Of a DNA stretch of 64,000 nt, positions 45,936 through 54,791 are shown piece by piece. The stretch lies in NCBI RefSeq assembly GCF_013912065.1, contig NZ_JACESA010000006.1:1-64000 (forward strand). The letters are read 5' to 3'. Source of the stretch: Brevundimonas sp. Its GTDB lineage: Bacteria > Pseudomonadota > Alphaproteobacteria > Caulobacterales > Caulobacteraceae. Each line of letters opens with the position of its first letter. The first letter of the stretch is position 1. The position numbers and the translations under genes were made by a program. The notes below the pieces were generated by a model that was not told the DNA's origin, did no database searches, and saw only the letters and a program-made list of their open reading frames with translations.

Positions 45936-46175
45936 CTGACGCGTTCAGACTGCCACAAGCTTCGCCGTGGCGTGTGTCGTCGGCGTTTCGATGTGTAACG
46001 GACCGTAGCGGCGAAATGGGGCGCGTCTGTTCGCGTTTCGCTGATCGCCGCAGGCGTCCGTTCGCGAACCCAGGACGTTCATTCCCGCATGTCCGATGGC
46101 GGCGGCGCGGCGTCGACTTCAGGGTGAGGTCATCGAGGGCCGGTCGTCGGCCCGGTTCGAACAGGACGCCGCCCC

Positions 46176-46604
46176 ATGAAGACCCGTTCCGCCCTTTGGG
46201 CCACCGCCGCCCTTTCCGTCGCCGCCCTGGCTTCGGCGCCGGCCTTCGCCGCAGACATCACCTTCGACTTCGATGTCGCCGCGCCGACCGGCCGGATCAT
46301 GGTCGCCCTGTTCGACAGCGAGGCCAATTACGGCGGCGAGGGTCAGCCGGTCCGTTACGCCATGGTCGAGGCGGCGGACGCCCAAAAGACGGTCACCTTC
46401 GAGAACCTGCCAGACGGCGACTACGCCATGCGCGCCTTCCACGACCTCGACGGCGACGGGAAGATGAACACCAATCCGTTCGGCATGCCGATCGAGCCAT
46501 TCGCCTTCTCGAACAATGCGGCCGCAAACATGGGGCCGGCGTCCTGGGCGCGGGCCAAGTTTGCGGCGACCGGCGCGGTCGTCCAGTCGATCAGCCTGAA
46601 ATAG
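46176..46604 (+). CDS. DUF2141 domain-containing exported protein
   Basis: A 142-residue protein with a clear Sec signal peptide (RSALWATAALSVAALASAPAFA, cleavage after AFA near residue 26). The mature part is a DUF2141 beta domain: ITFDFDVAAPTGRIMVALFDSE, VTFENLPDGDYAMRAFHDLDGDGKMNTNPFGMPIEPFAFSNN. The LPxGxYAxxxxxDxxxxGKxxxNxxGxPxE pattern is the family signature. Its acidic DLDGDGKMN loop could bind calcium. Its role is unknown. It is 25 bases upstream of a carotenoid oxygenase on the same strand, probably an operon. The 45,936-46,175 gap before it should hold their promoter; nothing specific is seen there. Confidence 0.85.
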   Translation: MKTRSALWATAALSVAALASAPAFAADITFDFDVAAPTGRIMVALFDSEANYGGEGQPVRYAMVEAADAQKTVTFENLPDGDYAMRAFHDLDGDGKMNTNPFGMPIEPFAFSNNAAANMGPASWARAKFAATGAVVQSISLK

Positions 46605-46629
46605 CCAGAACTCGCTTCGGAGCCCGACC

Positions 46630-48096
46630 ATGATCCCGTCCCGCCGTTCCTTCCTGATGGGCGCCGCCGCCCTTTCCGCCGCCGTCGCCACGCCCGAGAT
46701 GGTCCGCGCCGCCGCCGCCCTGGATGTCGCCGCCGACTGGGCGATCGCAACGCGCGACGTCGAGGACGATGTGGCGCGCCAGACGATGCGTCTGATCCAC
46801 GGCCGGGCGCCGACCGGCCTGCAGGGCGCCCTGTTCCGTAACGGGCCCGGCCGGTTCCGGCGACCGGGCGGCTCGGTCACCCACTGGTTCGACGGCGACG
46901 GCCTGATGCGCGCCTTCCGTATTCACGACGGGCAGGCGACGTTGGAAGCCCGGTTCGCCGACACGCCCAAACGCCGCGTAGAGACCGAACTGAATGCGGT
47001 CGTCACCCCCGGTTTCGGCACGCGTGGCGACCCTCGCGCCCGCGTCGGCTCAAACGACGACGCCAACGCCGCCAACACCGCCGTTATGGCAGTCGGAAAT
47101 CAGGTCTGGGCCCTGTGGGAAGGGGGCTCGCCGCTGGCGATGGAGGCGTCCGATCTGTCGACGCGAGGCTTCGTCACCCTGCGCGACGACCTGAAGGCCA
47201 TGCCGTTCCAGGCCCACCCTCGCCGCGCCCCGGACGGCTCCATCTGGAACGTGGGTACAGCGGGCGACCGGGCGGTGATCTGGCGGCTGAACCCGGACGG
47301 CGGCCTGAACCAGGCCGAGGTCATCCGTCTGCCCCGCGCCAGCTATATGCACGACTTCACCGCCACGGACCGCCACCTGATCCTGGTGCTCCAGCCCTGG
47401 GTGTTCGAACGTCAGGCCCTGCCCGTCATCGACGGCTTGGCGTGGCGGCCCGAGGCGGGAACTCAAGTGATGGTGCTGGACAAGGACGACCTGACCCGTC
47501 GTCGCCTCTACGATCTGCCGGGCTTCTTCCACTTCCATCTGGGCGACGCCTGGGCCGAGAACGACGGCACGATCCGCTTCGATGTCGCCGCCAGCGGCGA
47601 TCCGCGTTTCGCCGTCGATGGCGCGCGGGTGCTGGTCGAGGGGCATGGCGTCGTACCGGGCGACCCGGCCAGGTTGAGCCTGATCACCCTGCGCCCGGAC
47701 GGCCGCGCCGAGATGGCCACGACCGAGGCCATCGGCGAATTCCCCAAGGCCGATCCCCGCCGCCAAGGGCTGAAGCGCAGTCTCACGGCTCACACGAGCG
47801 GCGAAACCCAGGGGCGGCCACTGCCGACCGGCCTGGCGGTGCAGGACTGGGACAGCGGCCGGTCGCGCGGTTTCCACTTCGGTCCGCATCATGTGGTCGA
47901 AGAGGCGGTCTTCGTGCCCAAGCCTGGCGCGACGGCCGAAAGCGACGCCTGGCTGGTGGGGCCGTCGATCAATCTGCAGGCCGGTCGAACCGAACTGCAT
48001 GTCTTCGACGTGGCGCGGATCGAGGACGGGCCGGTCGCGACCTGGCAGGCGGACCTCGCCCTGCCCGCCGGCTTCCATGGGGCTTGGGCAGGGTAG
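46630..48096 (+). CDS. Carotenoid/apocarotenoid oxygenase, Tat-exported
   Basis: A 488-residue member of the carotenoid cleavage oxygenase family (iron-dependent seven-bladed propeller). The twin-arginine signal SRRSFLMGAAALSAA is at residues 4-18. Family landmarks: GALFRNGPGRF, HWFDGDGLMRAFRI, AHPRRAPDGSIWN (His), MHDFTATDRHLILV (His), GFFHFHLGDAW (His), and the distal His/Glu near HHVVEEAVFVP. These histidines are the expected iron ligands. It should cleave a carotenoid or stilbene-like double bond in the periplasm. The DUF2141 gene immediately upstream suggests a shared pathway. The substrate is unknown. Confidence 0.88.
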   Translation: MIPSRRSFLMGAAALSAAVATPEMVRAAAALDVAADWAIATRDVEDDVARQTMRLIHGRAPTGLQGALFRNGPGRFRRPGGSVTHWFDGDGLMRAFRIHDGQATLEARFADTPKRRVETELNAVVTPGFGTRGDPRARVGSNDDANAANTAVMAVGNQVWALWEGGSPLAMEASDLSTRGFVTLRDDLKAMPFQAHPRRAPDGSIWNVGTAGDRAVIWRLNPDGGLNQAEVIRLPRASYMHDFTATDRHLILVLQPWVFERQALPVIDGLAWRPEAGTQVMVLDKDDLTRRRLYDLPGFFHFHLGDAWAENDGTIRFDVAASGDPRFAVDGARVLVEGHGVVPGDPARLSLITLRPDGRAEMATTEAIGEFPKADPRRQGLKRSLTAHTSGETQGRPLPTGLAVQDWDSGRSRGFHFGPHHVVEEAVFVPKPGATAESDAWLVGPSINLQAGRTELHVFDVARIEDGPVATWQADLALPAGFHGAWAG

Positions 48097-48163
48097 GCGC
48101 CCGGCGGGTACGGAGTTTGCGGGCCTTCACGGTTCACAAAGCCTGACGTGCCAAGGTGAGACC

Positions 48164-49291
48164 ATGACCCCCGTCCAGACTCCCGCCGATCTTCGCCCCA
48201 TCACCGCACTGCGCTTCGGCGCGGCGATCTGGGTGGCGGTCTATAGTTTCTGGGAAAACCTGGCCGGCGCCGGCGCATCCGAGCTGGTCGCCAAGGGCTA
48301 TCTCGGGGTTGAACTCTTCTTCGTCCTGTCCGGCTTCATCCTCAGCCACGTCTATCTGCAGGCGGCGGGGGAGAAGCGGTTTTCGTATCGCGGCTTCCTG
48401 TGGGCGCGGGTGGCGCGGGTCTATCCGCTGCATGTCGCGACCCTGGCCGGGGTGGGCCTGCTCGCCGCCGCCGCCCTCACGGCGGGGATGAGCGTTGACG
48501 CCAACGTCCTGTCCTGGCCGTCCCTGCCGGCCAATCTGCTGATGGTCCACGCCTGGGGCCTGGCGCCGGTCGCCGGCTGGAACCATCCGTCGTGGTCGAT
48601 CTCGGCCGAATGGTTCGCCTATCTCTGCTTCCCCCTGTTCGCCTTCGTCTTCTGGCGCCTGCGCGACCGGCCCGTCGCGGCGGTGGCCGGCGCGGCGGCC
48701 TTCCTGGCGGGGCTGTATGTCGTGTTCGAACAGGTCGCGGGCTTCTCGCTGACCGAGGCGACCATCCGCTGGGGCGCGCTGCGGATCGTGCCCTGTTTCG
48801 CGCTCGGCTGCGCCCTCTACCTCGTCTATCGCAAGGCGCCGCTAAAGACGCCCTTGATCGCTTCGGCCGTCTCGTTCGGCCTGATGGTGCTGAGCGCGGC
48901 CCTGGGCCTGTGGGACGGGATCACCGTGCTGCTGGCCGGCGCCCTGATCCTGTCGCTGGCCTCGCTACCGAACGAACGCGCCGGATGGCTCGCCTCCAAA
49001 CCGGCGGTCTATCTGGGGGAGATCAGCTATTCGGTCTATATGGTCTGCGTGCCGTGGAAACTGCTGGCCGTGGGCCTCGCGGCCAAGCTGACGGACGCCC
49101 CCGACAAGCAACTTCAAATTTTCGTGTGGTTGGCGATTCTGGCCCTTTTGCCCGTCGTCGCGGCCGTCTCCTACCACCTGGTGGAACGCCCGGCTCGCAA
49201 GGCTTTGAGAGGGGTGGCCGAACGGCGGAAAACGGCGTCAAGCGCCGATACGCCTGACGGCGGTACGCCGAAAAGGGTTTTTCAATCCTAA
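48164..49291 (+). CDS. Membrane acyltransferase, OafA/YrhL (acyltransferase 3) family
   Basis: A 375-residue integral membrane protein with about ten hydrophobic segments. It opens with LRPITALRFGAAIWVAVYSFW and has GYLGVELFFVLSGFILSHVYL and FLWARVARVYPLHVATL, the conserved acyltransferase-3 start. NHPSWSISAEWFAYLCFPLFAF lies mid-protein. The R-x10-H catalytic pattern is shifted from the usual histidine in the first helix. Such enzymes O-acetylate sugars or other surface groups, so it could modify the polysaccharide made at the left, though it is 23 kb away. ATG 48164 has AGGTGAG upstream. Confidence 0.87.
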   Translation: MTPVQTPADLRPITALRFGAAIWVAVYSFWENLAGAGASELVAKGYLGVELFFVLSGFILSHVYLQAAGEKRFSYRGFLWARVARVYPLHVATLAGVGLLAAAALTAGMSVDANVLSWPSLPANLLMVHAWGLAPVAGWNHPSWSISAEWFAYLCFPLFAFVFWRLRDRPVAAVAGAAAFLAGLYVVFEQVAGFSLTEATIRWGALRIVPCFALGCALYLVYRKAPLKTPLIASAVSFGLMVLSAALGLWDGITVLLAGALILSLASLPNERAGWLASKPAVYLGEISYSVYMVCVPWKLLAVGLAAKLTDAPDKQLQIFVWLAILALLPVVAAVSYHLVERPARKALRGVAERRKTASSADTPDGGTPKRVFQS

Positions 49292-49297
49292 TTCCCT

Positions 49298-49315
49298 ATG
49301 ATCTAACAAGATCAT
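49298..49315. promoter_or_regulatory. Inverted repeat upstream of the CHAP gene
   Basis: ATGATCT-AACA-AGATCAT is a perfect 7-bp palindrome, 24 bases before the CHAP-protein start and 6 bases after the acyltransferase stop. It may be an operator or part of a promoter leader. No T run follows, so terminator function is unlikely. Confidence 0.3.
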
Positions 49316-49339
49316 CGGCAGTCGGGATACAGCCTCAGC

Positions 49340-49870
49340 ATGACGAAACGGCTCAAAGCCGCCGCGGTTGCGGCGACCCTCGGTTTTTTTGCGTTGGGCG
49401 TAGCTCCCTCTTCCGCAAAGGCTGATGAGCCGTACTGGCAATGCGTAACCTTCGCCCGCATGTTCTCGGGCATCAACATCTTCGGCGACGCTTGGACCTG
49501 GTGGCGTCAGGCCGCCGAGAAGTTCCGCACCGGGGACGCGCCAGAGACCGGATCGGTCCTGGTTTTCCGTCCGGAGGGCCGCATGAGCCGGGGCCACGTC
49601 GCCGTCGTTTCCGACATCCTGACCGACCGGGTGGTGCGCGTAACCCACGCCAACTGGGGCGGCAGCCGCGGCAAGGTCGAGGAGAACGTCACCGTCGTCG
49701 ATGTTTCGCCCGCCAACGACTGGTCGCAGGTCAAGGTCTGGTACAATCCGATCAGCGACCTGGGCACGACCGTCTATCCGACCTACGGCTTCATCTACAA
49801 AGGCGCACGCGACGCCTTCGACACCGGCCGCCAGATCGCGTCCAACGCCTCGGCCCAAGGCCAGCACTAG
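49340..49870 (+). CDS. CHAP-domain secreted amidase-like protein
   Basis: A 176-residue protein with an N-terminal Sec signal (AAAVAATLGFFALGVAPSSAKA). The CHAP domain shows the nucleophile Cys in PYWQCVTFARMFSG (residue about 35), then WTWWRQAAEKF, the general-base His in MSRGHVAVVSDILTD and THANWGG. CHAP proteins cleave peptide bonds in peptidoglycan. It lacks the cell-wall-binding repeats of lysins, so a housekeeping or division role is more likely. It stands alone after the acyltransferase, with kynA 40 bases downstream. It could also be a variant that trims other amide bonds. Confidence 0.85.
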   Translation: MTKRLKAAAVAATLGFFALGVAPSSAKADEPYWQCVTFARMFSGINIFGDAWTWWRQAAEKFRTGDAPETGSVLVFRPEGRMSRGHVAVVSDILTDRVVRVTHANWGGSRGKVEENVTVVDVSPANDWSQVKVWYNPISDLGTTVYPTYGFIYKGARDAFDTGRQIASNASAQGQH

Positions 49871-49910
49871 GCCGGCTTGCGCCTCCGCTCCTCGCGGGCG
49901 ATAGCGGCGC

Positions 49911-50708
49911 ATGACCCAATCTCCCGACATCACCTACGCCAGCTATCTGGCGCTCGACGACCTGCTCTCGGTCCAGCATCCGCTGTCGGACCAGCACGAC
50001 GAGATGCTGTTTGTCGTCATTCACCAGACCAAGGAACTGTGGCTCAAGCAGATCCTGCACGAGGTGGCCCTGGCCCAGTCCATGGTGCGGGCCGGCGATC
50101 TGGTGCCCGCCTACAAGAGCCTGGCCCGCGTCAGCCGCATCCAGGCGGTCATGACCCAGAGCTGGGACATCCTGTCGACCATGACCCCGGCCGACTATCT
50201 GCGGTTCCGGGGTTCGCTAGGCTCGTCCTCGGGCTTCCAGAGCGACCAGTTCCGCCGGTTCGAGGCCATGCTGGGGCTGAAGGATCCAAGCTTCCTGAAG
50301 TTCCACGCCGACCGGCCCGAGGCTCTGGCCGCGCTGGAAGCCGCCATCGCCGCCCCCAGTCTGTACGACGACGCCCTGGCCCAGCTGGCCAAGGCTGGTC
50401 TGCCCGTGCCGGCCGAGGTGCTGAACCGCGACGTGACCCTGCCCTACGAACCGTCCGAGGCGGTCGAGGCGGCCTGGCTGGAAGTCTATCGCGACACCGA
50501 GCGCTGGTGGGCCCTGTATCAGCTGGCCGAGAAACTCGTCGATCTGGACGACGCTCTTCTGACCTGGCGGCACAAACATGTGGTCACGGTCGAGCGGATC
50601 ATCGGCCGGCGGCGCGGCACCGGCGGCACCGAGGGCGCGGCCTATCTGGCCTCGACCCTGACCAAGCGCTGCTTCCCCGAACTCTGGTCCCTGCGCACCG
50701 CCCTCTGA
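49911..50708 (+). CDS. kynA: Tryptophan 2,3-dioxygenase
   Basis: Heme enzyme that opens the indole ring of tryptophan, first step of the kynurenine pathway. The 265-residue protein shows the active-site His segment FVVIHQTKELWLKQ, MTPADYLRFRGSLGSSSGFQSDQFR (substrate and oxygen site), and the proximal heme His in WRHKHVVTVERIIGRRRGTGGTEG. Length is a little under the usual 280, shortened at the C-terminus. No other kyn genes are next to it. It is on the plus strand with CHAP before and a four-helix stress protein after. Confidence 0.95.
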   Translation: MTQSPDITYASYLALDDLLSVQHPLSDQHDEMLFVVIHQTKELWLKQILHEVALAQSMVRAGDLVPAYKSLARVSRIQAVMTQSWDILSTMTPADYLRFRGSLGSSSGFQSDQFRRFEAMLGLKDPSFLKFHADRPEALAALEAAIAAPSLYDDALAQLAKAGLPVPAEVLNRDVTLPYEPSEAVEAAWLEVYRDTERWWALYQLAEKLVDLDDALLTWRHKHVVTVERIIGRRRGTGGTEGAAYLASTLTKRCFPELWSLRTAL

Positions 50709-50801
50709 CGCGGTCTTGATCGTCCGCACCGGGTCATATCCGCAACCTTCGCCGCGTCCGGCCATTTCGCGTCTGACCGCCACAGCGGAGGAGTCGACGA
50801 G

Positions 50802-51287
50802 ATGACCAACCCCAACCTCCATGACATCAGGGTTCTGAACGGACTGATCGAGACCACCCTGGACAGCGCCGACGGCTATCGACAGGCCGCCGATGAGACC
50901 CAGGACCCTCATTACCGCAGCCTTTTCGAACGTCGCAGCGAAGAGCGCCGTCAGGTGGTCGAGGACCTGTCCGCCGCCGTGCGTGGCCTGGGCGGCGACC
51001 CCGAATCCCACGGCTCGATCCTGGCCAAGGCGCACCGGGCCTTCCTGGACATCAAACACGCCCTGCTGCGCAACGACGACAGCGTGGTCGGCTCCATCGA
51101 CAGCGGCGAGGGTTTCATCGCCACGAAGTTCGAGAAGGCCCTTGGAGACGCCGAAATCTCGGCCGCCACCCGCGAGACCATCCGACGAGCCTATGAATCG
51201 GTGAAGACCGGGCACGACCAGATGGAGGGGCTGAAACACAGTCTGGAAGGTCAGAGGGACGCCTCCAACCCGCTGTTTCCGAACTGA
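50802..51287 (+). CDS. PA2169-type four-helix-bundle protein (DUF2383)
   Basis: A 161-residue helical protein of the DUF2383/PA2169 family: HDIRVLNGLIETTLDSADGYRQAADETQDPHYRSLF, then ERRQVVEDLSAAVRGLGGDPESHGSILAKAHRAFLDIK and FIATKFEKALGDAEISAATRETIRRAYESVKTGHDQME. The regular helices with charged flanks fit a ferritin-like bundle. The function is unknown, commonly stress-linked. A ribosome-binding GGAGGAG lies 11 bases before the ATG. It runs convergently towards rplS, whose terminator sits between them. Confidence 0.88.
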   Translation: MTNPNLHDIRVLNGLIETTLDSADGYRQAADETQDPHYRSLFERRSEERRQVVEDLSAAVRGLGGDPESHGSILAKAHRAFLDIKHALLRNDDSVVGSIDSGEGFIATKFEKALGDAEISAATRETIRRAYESVKTGHDQMEGLKHSLEGQRDASNPLFPN

Positions 51288-51304
51288 GAACAGGCCATTG
51301 AAAA

Positions 51305-51330
51305 AGGCCCCGGCGTTTCCGCCGGGGCCT
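51305..51330 (-). terminator. Rho-independent terminator of the trmD-rplS operon
   Basis: A perfect 11-bp GC-rich stem (AGGCCCCGGCG/CGCCGGGGCCT, 4-base loop) lies 27 bases past the rplS stop and is followed on the minus strand by TTTTTC. On the plus strand the flank is TTGG, so it may also weakly end the DUF2383 transcript. Confidence 0.85.
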
Positions 51331-51356
51331 TGGTCATCGGGTCTGGAAGCCTGAAA

Positions 51357-51782
51357 TCAGGCCTCTTCGCCGCCCTTGTCGGCCGAGCCCGTTTCCGGAA
51401 CCACGGCGCCCTTGGCGGGACGGACCGTCTGGCGCTCGGCGATACGGGCCGACTTGCCGCGACGATCGCGCAGATAATAGAGCTTGGCGCGACGCACGAC
51501 GCCGCGGCGCTTCACTTCGATCGATTCGATGTTCGGCGACAGAATGGGGAATTTGCGTTCGACGCCTTCGCCGAACGAGATCTTGCGGACGGTGAAGGTC
51601 TCGCTGATGCCGCCGCCGTCACGGGCGATGCAGACGCCTTCGAAGGCCTGGACGCGCTCACGCTCGCCTTCCTTGATCTTCACATTGACGCGCAGGGTGT
51701 CGCCGGGCTGGAATTCCGGGATCTTGCGCTCGCCTAGGACGCGGGCTTTTTCTTCGGCGTTCAACTGTTGAACGATGTTCAT
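51357..51782 (-). CDS. rplS: Large ribosomal subunit protein L19
   Basis: A 141-residue L19, at the interface of the ribosomal subunits. It has the family body: [79 protein letters not shown] in shortened form, and [25 protein letters not shown] at the end of the core. About 20 residues after the core form an acidic, low-complexity tail ([12 protein letters not shown]), longer than in E. coli. It begins one base past the trmD stop and is followed by a strong terminator. Confidence 0.97.
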   Translation of the reverse strand: MNIVQQLNAEEKARVLGERKIPEFQPGDTLRVNVKIKEGERERVQAFEGVCIARDGGGISETFTVRKISFGEGVERKFPILSPNIESIEVKRRGVVRRAKLYYLRDRRGKSARIAERQTVRPAKGAVVPETGSADKGGEEA

Positions 51783-51783
51783 G

Positions 51784-52509
51784 TCATTCTCCTCGGGCTT
51801 TTGCGCCCTTTAGCTGTGATTTGGCGAGATGGGCCGCCCAGAGATCTGGACGTCTCTCCCGCGTAGTCTCTTCCCGCTGCGCCTCGCGCCATTGCGCGAC
51901 CTTCTTGTGGTCGCCCGACAGCAGCACCTCGGGTATCTCAAGCCCCTCGAACGTCCGCGGTCGCGTGTACTGCGGGTGTTCCAGAAGCCCGTCCTCGAAA
52001 CTCTCGGACGACAGGCTTTCCGCCGCGCCGAGCACTCCGGGGATCAGTCTTACGCACGCCTCGATCACGACCATGGCCGCCGCCTCGCCGCCGGCGAGCA
52101 CCGCGTCTCCGACCGAGACCTCCTCGAACCCGCGCGCGTCGAGCACCCGCTGGTCCACCCCCTCGAAACGGCCGCACAGCACGACGATGCCGTCGGCCTT
52201 CGCCCATTCCTTGACGCGCGCCTGGGTCAGGGGTCGACCCCGGGCGCTCATGTACAAAAGCGGCCGCTGAGGCCCCGGCAGGCTATCCACCGCCCGAGCC
52301 ACCACGTCCGCCTTCAACACCGCTCCCGGACCGCCGCCCGCAGGGGTGTCGTCCAGGAAGCCGCGCGTATCTGTGGAAAAGCCGCGAATGTCAACCGTAT
52401 CCAGGCTCCACAGCCCCTTCTCCCGCCAGGCCGTGCCGATCAGCGACACGCCGAGCGGGCCGGGGAAGGCCTCGGGAAACATGGTCAGGACGGTTGCGGT
52501 GAAGGGCAT
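51784..52509 (-). CDS. trmD: tRNA (guanine-N1)-methyltransferase
   Basis: Methylates G37 of tRNAs, a reading-frame-protecting modification. The 241-residue protein has the SPOUT-fold features: [63 protein letters not shown] (SAM-binding knot), [31 protein letters not shown] and the C-terminal [21 protein letters not shown]. Directly upstream of rplS with one intervening base, the usual pairing. Confidence 0.97.
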   Translation of the reverse strand: MPFTATVLTMFPEAFPGPLGVSLIGTAWREKGLWSLDTVDIRGFSTDTRGFLDDTPAGGGPGAVLKADVVARAVDSLPGPQRPLLYMSARGRPLTQARVKEWAKADGIVVLCGRFEGVDQRVLDARGFEEVSVGDAVLAGGEAAAMVVIEACVRLIPGVLGAAESLSSESFEDGLLEHPQYTRPRTFEGLEIPEVLLSGDHKKVAQWREAQREETTRERRPDLWAAHLAKSQLKGAKARGE

Positions 52510-52553
52510 GGCGCGCGCCCTTTACCGCCCCGTGACTAGAAAGGCGAGCCGGG

Positions 52554-54413
52554 TCAGGTCGTCGGCGCCCCGCCGCCCGCCGCGATCCAGGCGTCGACCT
52601 GGTCTTCCAGCACGTCCAGCGGCACCGAGCCGGAACCCAGGACCACGGCGTGGAAGTCCTTGATGTCGAACCGATCGCCCAGCGCCGCCTTAGCCCGGTC
52701 GCGCAACTCCTCGATCTTCAGCTCGCCGATCTTGTAGCTGGTCGCCTGGCCGGGATTGGTGATGTAGCGCTCGACTTCCTTTTCGATGTCGCGTTCGGAC
52801 AGCAGGGAGTTCTGGCGGAAATAGTCCATCGCCTGTTCGCGGCTCCAGCGCTTGGCGTGCAGGCCGGTGTCGGTCACCAGACGCACGGCGCGCCACAGCT
52901 CGGTCGAGAGACGGCCGAAGTCGGAATAGGGATCCTGATAGAAGCCCATCTCCTTGCCCAGCTGCTCGGCATACAGCCCCCATCCTTCCGCGTAGGCGCC
53001 GTATCCGCCGAACCGGCGGAACCGCGGCAGACCCTCTATCTCTTGGGCGTAGGCGATCTGGAAATGGTGGCCCGGCGCCCCCTCGTGATAGCTGATGCCC
53101 TCGATCTGGGGTTTCAGCACCTGGGTCATGTCCGACAGATTGACGTAATAGATGCCGGGTCGCGACCCGTCCGGCGCCGGCGAATTGTAGAAGGCGATCG
53201 AGGCCGTCGCCTCGCGGAACGGCTCCACCGCCCGCACCTCCAGCGCCGCCTTGGGCAGGGTCGAGAACCACTGCGGGGCCGCCGCCATCACCTGGGCGAT
53301 GAAAGCCCGCGCGTCGGTCAGATACTGTTCCTTGCCCTCAGGCGTATTCGGATACTGGAAGCGCGGATCGGTCTTCAGGAAGACGAAGAATTCCTGCAGC
53401 GAGCCGGTGAAACCGACTTGGGTCTTGATGGTCTCCATCTCGGCCTGGATGCGGGCGACCTCGGCCAGACCGATCTGGTGGATCTGGTCGGCGGTCAGGT
53501 CGGTGGTCGTCGAGAGCTGGAGCCGGGCGTTGTAATAGGCCTCGCCCTGCGGCAGGCGCCACACGCCCGCATCGCTGTCGGCCTTGGGCTGCACCTCGGC
53601 AAGGGCCGTCAGCACGGTCTCGAACCCGGCCTTGTAGGGGCCGGTCAGGGCGGCGCGGCCTTCGGACAGCAGCCGGTCCTTGGTCGCCTGATCCGCCTCC
53701 AGCGTCGCGACCTTCTTGTTGAAGTCGGCCCAGACGGGATTGTCCGCCCCGTCGTCAAACGGCGCGCCGGAGATGACGTTGCGGGTATTGGCGATGGAGG
53801 GTTCGAAGACGAAGCGGGGCGAGACCACGCCGGCCGCCGCGCGCTGGCGCAGTTCGTCGGCGACCTGGCCCATCTGGACCTGGGCGGCGCGCAGCCGGGA
53901 GACATAGGCCTCGGCGTCCGACACGCTGGAGACGCGGTGATTATTGATCAGGAAGACGGGCAGGCTGGTGGTCGGATTGCCGTTGGCGGCGAACTGAAAG
54001 CCCCAGTCGCGCCACTGGTTCGACAGCCGCGCCTGCTGGACTCCATATTCGAACATCCGCCACGACAGCTGCGCCTGAGGCCCCAGCTTCTTGGGATCAA
54101 ACTCGGCCTTCATCCGGGCCAGCTGACTCTCGGACAGAGCCAGGGCGCGGTCGGCGGCGGCGTCCGACACATCGTCCAGCTTGTCATAGTCGGTCTTGAT
54201 CCCCAGGGACGTCATCTGTTGCGGGCTGAGGGCGATGCGCGCCTGGAAAGCCTCTTCGAAGAAGGCGTTCAGACGCGCGTCCTCGCTCTGGGCCTGGGTC
54301 TGCGCCTGGGTCGATGGGACGGCTGCCGGCGCTACAGTTGGCGTTTGGGCGACGGCCGGAACGCCGGACAGCACAGCCAAGCCGGCGGCGGATGAGATCA
54401 GAAAACGACGCAT
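52554..54413 (-). CDS. DUF885 family protein, putative exported metallohydrolase
   Basis: A 619-residue exported protein. ATG 54413 (MRRFLISSAAGLAVLSGVPAVAQ) starts a Sec signal peptide and has GAGGGG before it; the open frame extends 22 codons further. The DUF885 hallmark HEGAPGHHFQIAYAQE is at about residue 440 and the AEGWGLYAEQLGKEMGFY motif near 480, which resemble zinc-peptidase HExxH-like and downstream ligand regions. Family members are proposed metallopeptidases or hydrolases. It is divergent from the entericidin gene. The biological substrate is not known. Confidence 0.85.
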   Translation of the reverse strand: MRRFLISSAAGLAVLSGVPAVAQTPTVAPAAVPSTQAQTQAQSEDARLNAFFEEAFQARIALSPQQMTSLGIKTDYDKLDDVSDAAADRALALSESQLARMKAEFDPKKLGPQAQLSWRMFEYGVQQARLSNQWRDWGFQFAANGNPTTSLPVFLINNHRVSSVSDAEAYVSRLRAAQVQMGQVADELRQRAAAGVVSPRFVFEPSIANTRNVISGAPFDDGADNPVWADFNKKVATLEADQATKDRLLSEGRAALTGPYKAGFETVLTALAEVQPKADSDAGVWRLPQGEAYYNARLQLSTTTDLTADQIHQIGLAEVARIQAEMETIKTQVGFTGSLQEFFVFLKTDPRFQYPNTPEGKEQYLTDARAFIAQVMAAAPQWFSTLPKAALEVRAVEPFREATASIAFYNSPAPDGSRPGIYYVNLSDMTQVLKPQIEGISYHEGAPGHHFQIAYAQEIEGLPRFRRFGGYGAYAEGWGLYAEQLGKEMGFYQDPYSDFGRLSTELWRAVRLVTDTGLHAKRWSREQAMDYFRQNSLLSERDIEKEVERYITNPGQATSYKIGELKIEELRDRAKAALGDRFDIKDFHAVVLGSGSVPLDVLEDQVDAWIAAGGGAPTT

Positions 54414-54598
54414 GAACAACCCCTCGAAGAACAGGCTTTCACCTTCGAGGCGTCGGCTGGCTCTTGCAAGCGTCAACACATCGGCATGTCCTCAGCCAAG
54501 AAGTATCCGTCGAAATCGGATATGGCGCCGCTTGATGCAACCCAAGGCCAAGCTCGGCGTTTCGACGGAGCTTAACCATACCAACAAGGGGTTTCACC

Positions 54599-54736
54599 AT
54601 GCGCAAGATCATCACCCTGTCCCTCGTCGCCGCCGCCCTGGCCGTCTCGGCCTGCAACACCATCTCGGGCGTCGGTCGCGACGTCTCGGCCGCCGGCTCC
54701 GCCGTCAGCCAGGGCGCCGAAAGCGCCAAGAACTAG
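54599..54736 (+). CDS. Entericidin A/B family lipoprotein
   Basis: A 45-residue lipoprotein precursor: MRKIITLSLVAAALAVSAC gives the lipobox VSAC with Cys19, followed by NTISGVGRDVSAAGSAVSQ and a short charged end. The N-T-I-x-G-x-G-x-D pattern is the entericidin signature. Entericidins are small, hydrophobic cell-envelope lipoproteins, in enterobacteria part of a stress-linked toxin/antidote pair; only one such gene is present here. AAGGGG precedes the ATG. It is divergent from the DUF885 gene and followed by a hairpin. Confidence 0.88.
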   Translation: MRKIITLSLVAAALAVSACNTISGVGRDVSAAGSAVSQGAESAKN

Positions 54737-54759
54737 GCTTGGGATTTCGTTCCGACAGG

Positions 54760-54784
54760 AAGGCCCGCTGATCCGGCGGGCCTT
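54760..54784 (+). terminator. Hairpin terminator behind the entericidin gene
   Basis: A 9-bp stem AAGGCCCGC/GCGGGCCTT with a 7-base loop starts 23 bases past the entericidin stop. It ends just before the convergent ampG stop and may serve both strands. The T run is short (TTT). Confidence 0.6.
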
Positions 54785-54791
54785 TCGCGTT

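Noticed and set aside
50802-51287. Functional link between the DUF2383 protein and the DUF892 protein as parts of one stress system
   Set aside because: They are 12 kb apart on opposite strands with unrelated neighbours; the similarity is only that both are helical bundles.
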